The translations under genes were made by a program, and so were the position numbers. A stretch of DNA of 6,236 nt, taken from assembly GCA_944393165.1 (NCBI GenBank), contig CALXZF010000082.1:1-6236 (forward strand), in the 5' to 3' direction. Numbering within the stretch: the stretch's first letter is position 1; every line of letters starts with the position of its first letter. Positions 5,749 to 6,236 of the stretch are shown in pieces. The DNA comes from an uncultured Clostridia bacterium (GTDB lineage Bacteria; Bacillota_A; Clostridia; TANB77; CAG-508). The notes beneath the pieces were generated by a model. The model did no database searches and was not told the DNA's origin. It saw only the letters and a program-made list of their open reading frames with translations.

Positions 5749-5783
5749 AAGAATTATTATTCTAACCATTAATAATAATTCTT
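5749..5783 (+). promoter_or_regulatory. 13-bp hairpin in the ffh-rpsP gap
   Basis: AAGAATTATTATT (5749-5761) pairs perfectly with AATAATAATTCTT (5771-5783) around a 9-nt loop. It ends 12 nt before the rpsP ribosome binding site. It is not followed directly by T's (GCCAAAATTTTC), so it is not a clear terminator. It may be an RNA stability, processing or attenuation element between a gene needed at low level (ffh) and one needed at high level (rpsP). I see no convincing promoter in this gap. Confidence 0.5.
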
Positions 5784-5810
5784 GCCAAAATTTTCAGGAG
5801 GTGAATTTAA

Positions 5811-6044
5811 ATGGTAAAAATAAGATTACAAAGACAAGGTGCAAAAAAAGCTCCATTTTATCACATAGTTGTGGCAGATTCTAGAAGTCCAAGAGACGGA
5901 AGAATAATTGAAAAAATAGGAACATACAATCCTATGACTGAGCCATCAACAATAGTTATTGATAAAGAAAAAGTTGAAAAATGGATAAAAAATGGTGCAA
6001 AACCTACAGATACAGTTAAAGCTTTAATCGAAAAAGCTAACTAG
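5811..6044 (+). CDS. rpsP: 30S ribosomal protein S16 (bS16)
   Basis: S16 is a small-subunit ribosomal protein that binds 16S rRNA early and helps order 30S assembly. It has 77 residues and covers the full family length. The conserved N-terminal block '[20 protein letters not shown]' is present, followed by '[20 protein letters not shown]' and the C-terminal helix region '[19 protein letters not shown]'. The ribosome binding site AGGAGGTG (5796-5803) is nearly perfect and 7 nt from the ATG, as expected for a highly expressed gene. It sits 89 nt after ffh and before a KH-domain gene, the usual Firmicute order (ffh, rpsP, KH protein, rimM, trmD, rplS). It is intact. Confidence 0.99.
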   Translation: MVKIRLQRQGAKKAPFYHIVVADSRSPRDGRIIEKIGTYNPMTEPSTIVIDKEKVEKWIKNGAKPTDTVKALIEKAN

Positions 6045-6062
6045 GATTTAAAAAATAAACTT

Positions 6063-6150
6063 CGTCTTGCGTTGTTGAATTTCACAAAAATTTTTTCGAT
6101 GTACAACTCGTACTATCACAAAAATTTTTATTTGTTCGCCTAGCAATACT
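6063..6150. repeat. AT-rich repeat-like element between rpsP and the KH gene
   Basis: The gap 6045-6208 holds a structured block. TCACAAAAATTTTT occurs twice (6082-6095 and 6116-6129), 34 nt apart. The flanks are imperfect inverted repeats: the left arm (6063-6095) and the reverse complement of the right arm (6120-6150) share GT.TTGC, then GAA, then AAAAATTTTT. The block could fold into a long interrupted hairpin with centre 6096-6119. From memory, similar blocks occur in other clostridial intergenic regions, but I cannot confirm this here. It does not look coding. Confidence 0.5.
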
Positions 6151-6167
6151 TGTTTCTTTTTTAAATC

Positions 6168-6188
6168 GTAAGCTAAAAAATAGCTTAT
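6168..6188 (+). promoter_or_regulatory. Short stem-loop before the KH gene
   Basis: TAAGCTA (6169-6175) and TAGCTTA (6181-6187) are perfect reverse complements around AAAAA, with an extra G-T pair outside. The stem ends just before the AAAGGA ribosome binding site (6195-6200). It could influence translation of the downstream gene; the effect is unknown. Confidence 0.35.
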
Positions 6189-6208
6189 AAAAAGAAAGGA
6201 AATTTGTT

Positions 6209-6236
6209 ATGAGACAAGTTTTAGAAACAATTGTTA
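6209..6236 (+). CDS. khpA: Probable KH-domain RNA-binding protein KhpA (N-terminus only)
   Basis: Only nine codons are visible (MRQVLETIV) before the right edge. The call rests mainly on context. In Firmicutes a small KH-domain protein of about 75-80 residues (YlqC/KhpA) follows rpsP, and its N-terminus usually has this 'LVE.IVKALV' character. KhpA binds RNA as a partner of KhpB/Jag and has been linked to cell-length and envelope control in streptococci. AAAGGA (6195-6200) is 8 nt upstream of the ATG. An alternative gene cannot be excluded from nine residues. Confidence 0.7.

Noticed and set aside
1..6236. CRISPR array, tRNA, rRNA, insertion sequence or toxin-antitoxin pair
   Set aside because: I saw no regularly spaced repeats, no tRNA-like cloverleaf, no transposase motifs and no recognisable toxin or antitoxin.

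Overview
This window looks like chromosomal DNA of a low-GC Firmicute, most likely an anaerobic gut-type Clostridia. The evidence is the very AT-rich DNA with strong AGGAGG-type ribosome binding sites, the conserved order ylxM-ffh-rpsP-KH protein, a clostridial-style 'GITLLALVITI' pilin-like leader joined to BspA-type leucine-rich repeats, and a PflX-type radical SAM protein. The assignment rests on protein motifs and gene order recalled from these families; no search was run.

Layout. (1) Positions 1-502 hold the 3' end of a DnaB/RecA-fold ATPase gene entering from the left edge. Its stop codon lies inside a perfect 11-bp palindrome (499-530). (2) A PflX-like radical SAM gene (549-1449) is broken by a single-base frameshift near 918. 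(3) thyA follows after 3 nt; after a 145-nt AT-rich gap comes folA. Thymidylate synthase turns methylene-THF into DHF and dihydrofolate reductase recycles it, so the pair is one metabolic unit. (4) Positions 2956-3856 are an unstable stretch. A small ORF overlaps the folA stop (ATGA) and is thrown out of frame by an (AG)11 microsatellite. Next is a pilin-leader/leucine-rich-repeat surface protein gene whose two halves lie in different frames, apparently after an internal deletion. A second, diverged copy of the 499-530 palindrome follows it. (5) A recognisable sigma-A-type promoter overlapped by a long perfect palindrome starts the protein-targeting/ribosome block: ylxM, ffh (SRP GTPase), rpsP (ribosomal protein S16) and the first nine codons of a probable KH-domain gene (khpA). 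A 13-bp hairpin precedes rpsP, and a repeat-like AT-rich element fills the rpsP-khpA gap.

The housekeeping genes (thyA, folA, ylxM, ffh, rpsP) are intact and ordinary. The points of interest are the possible microsatellite-controlled small gene behind folA, the decayed surface-protein gene, the two related palindromes placed at gene ends, and the palindrome sitting on the ylxM promoter. I found no convincing new multi-gene system. The small gene with the (AG) tract is the best candidate for undescribed biology.
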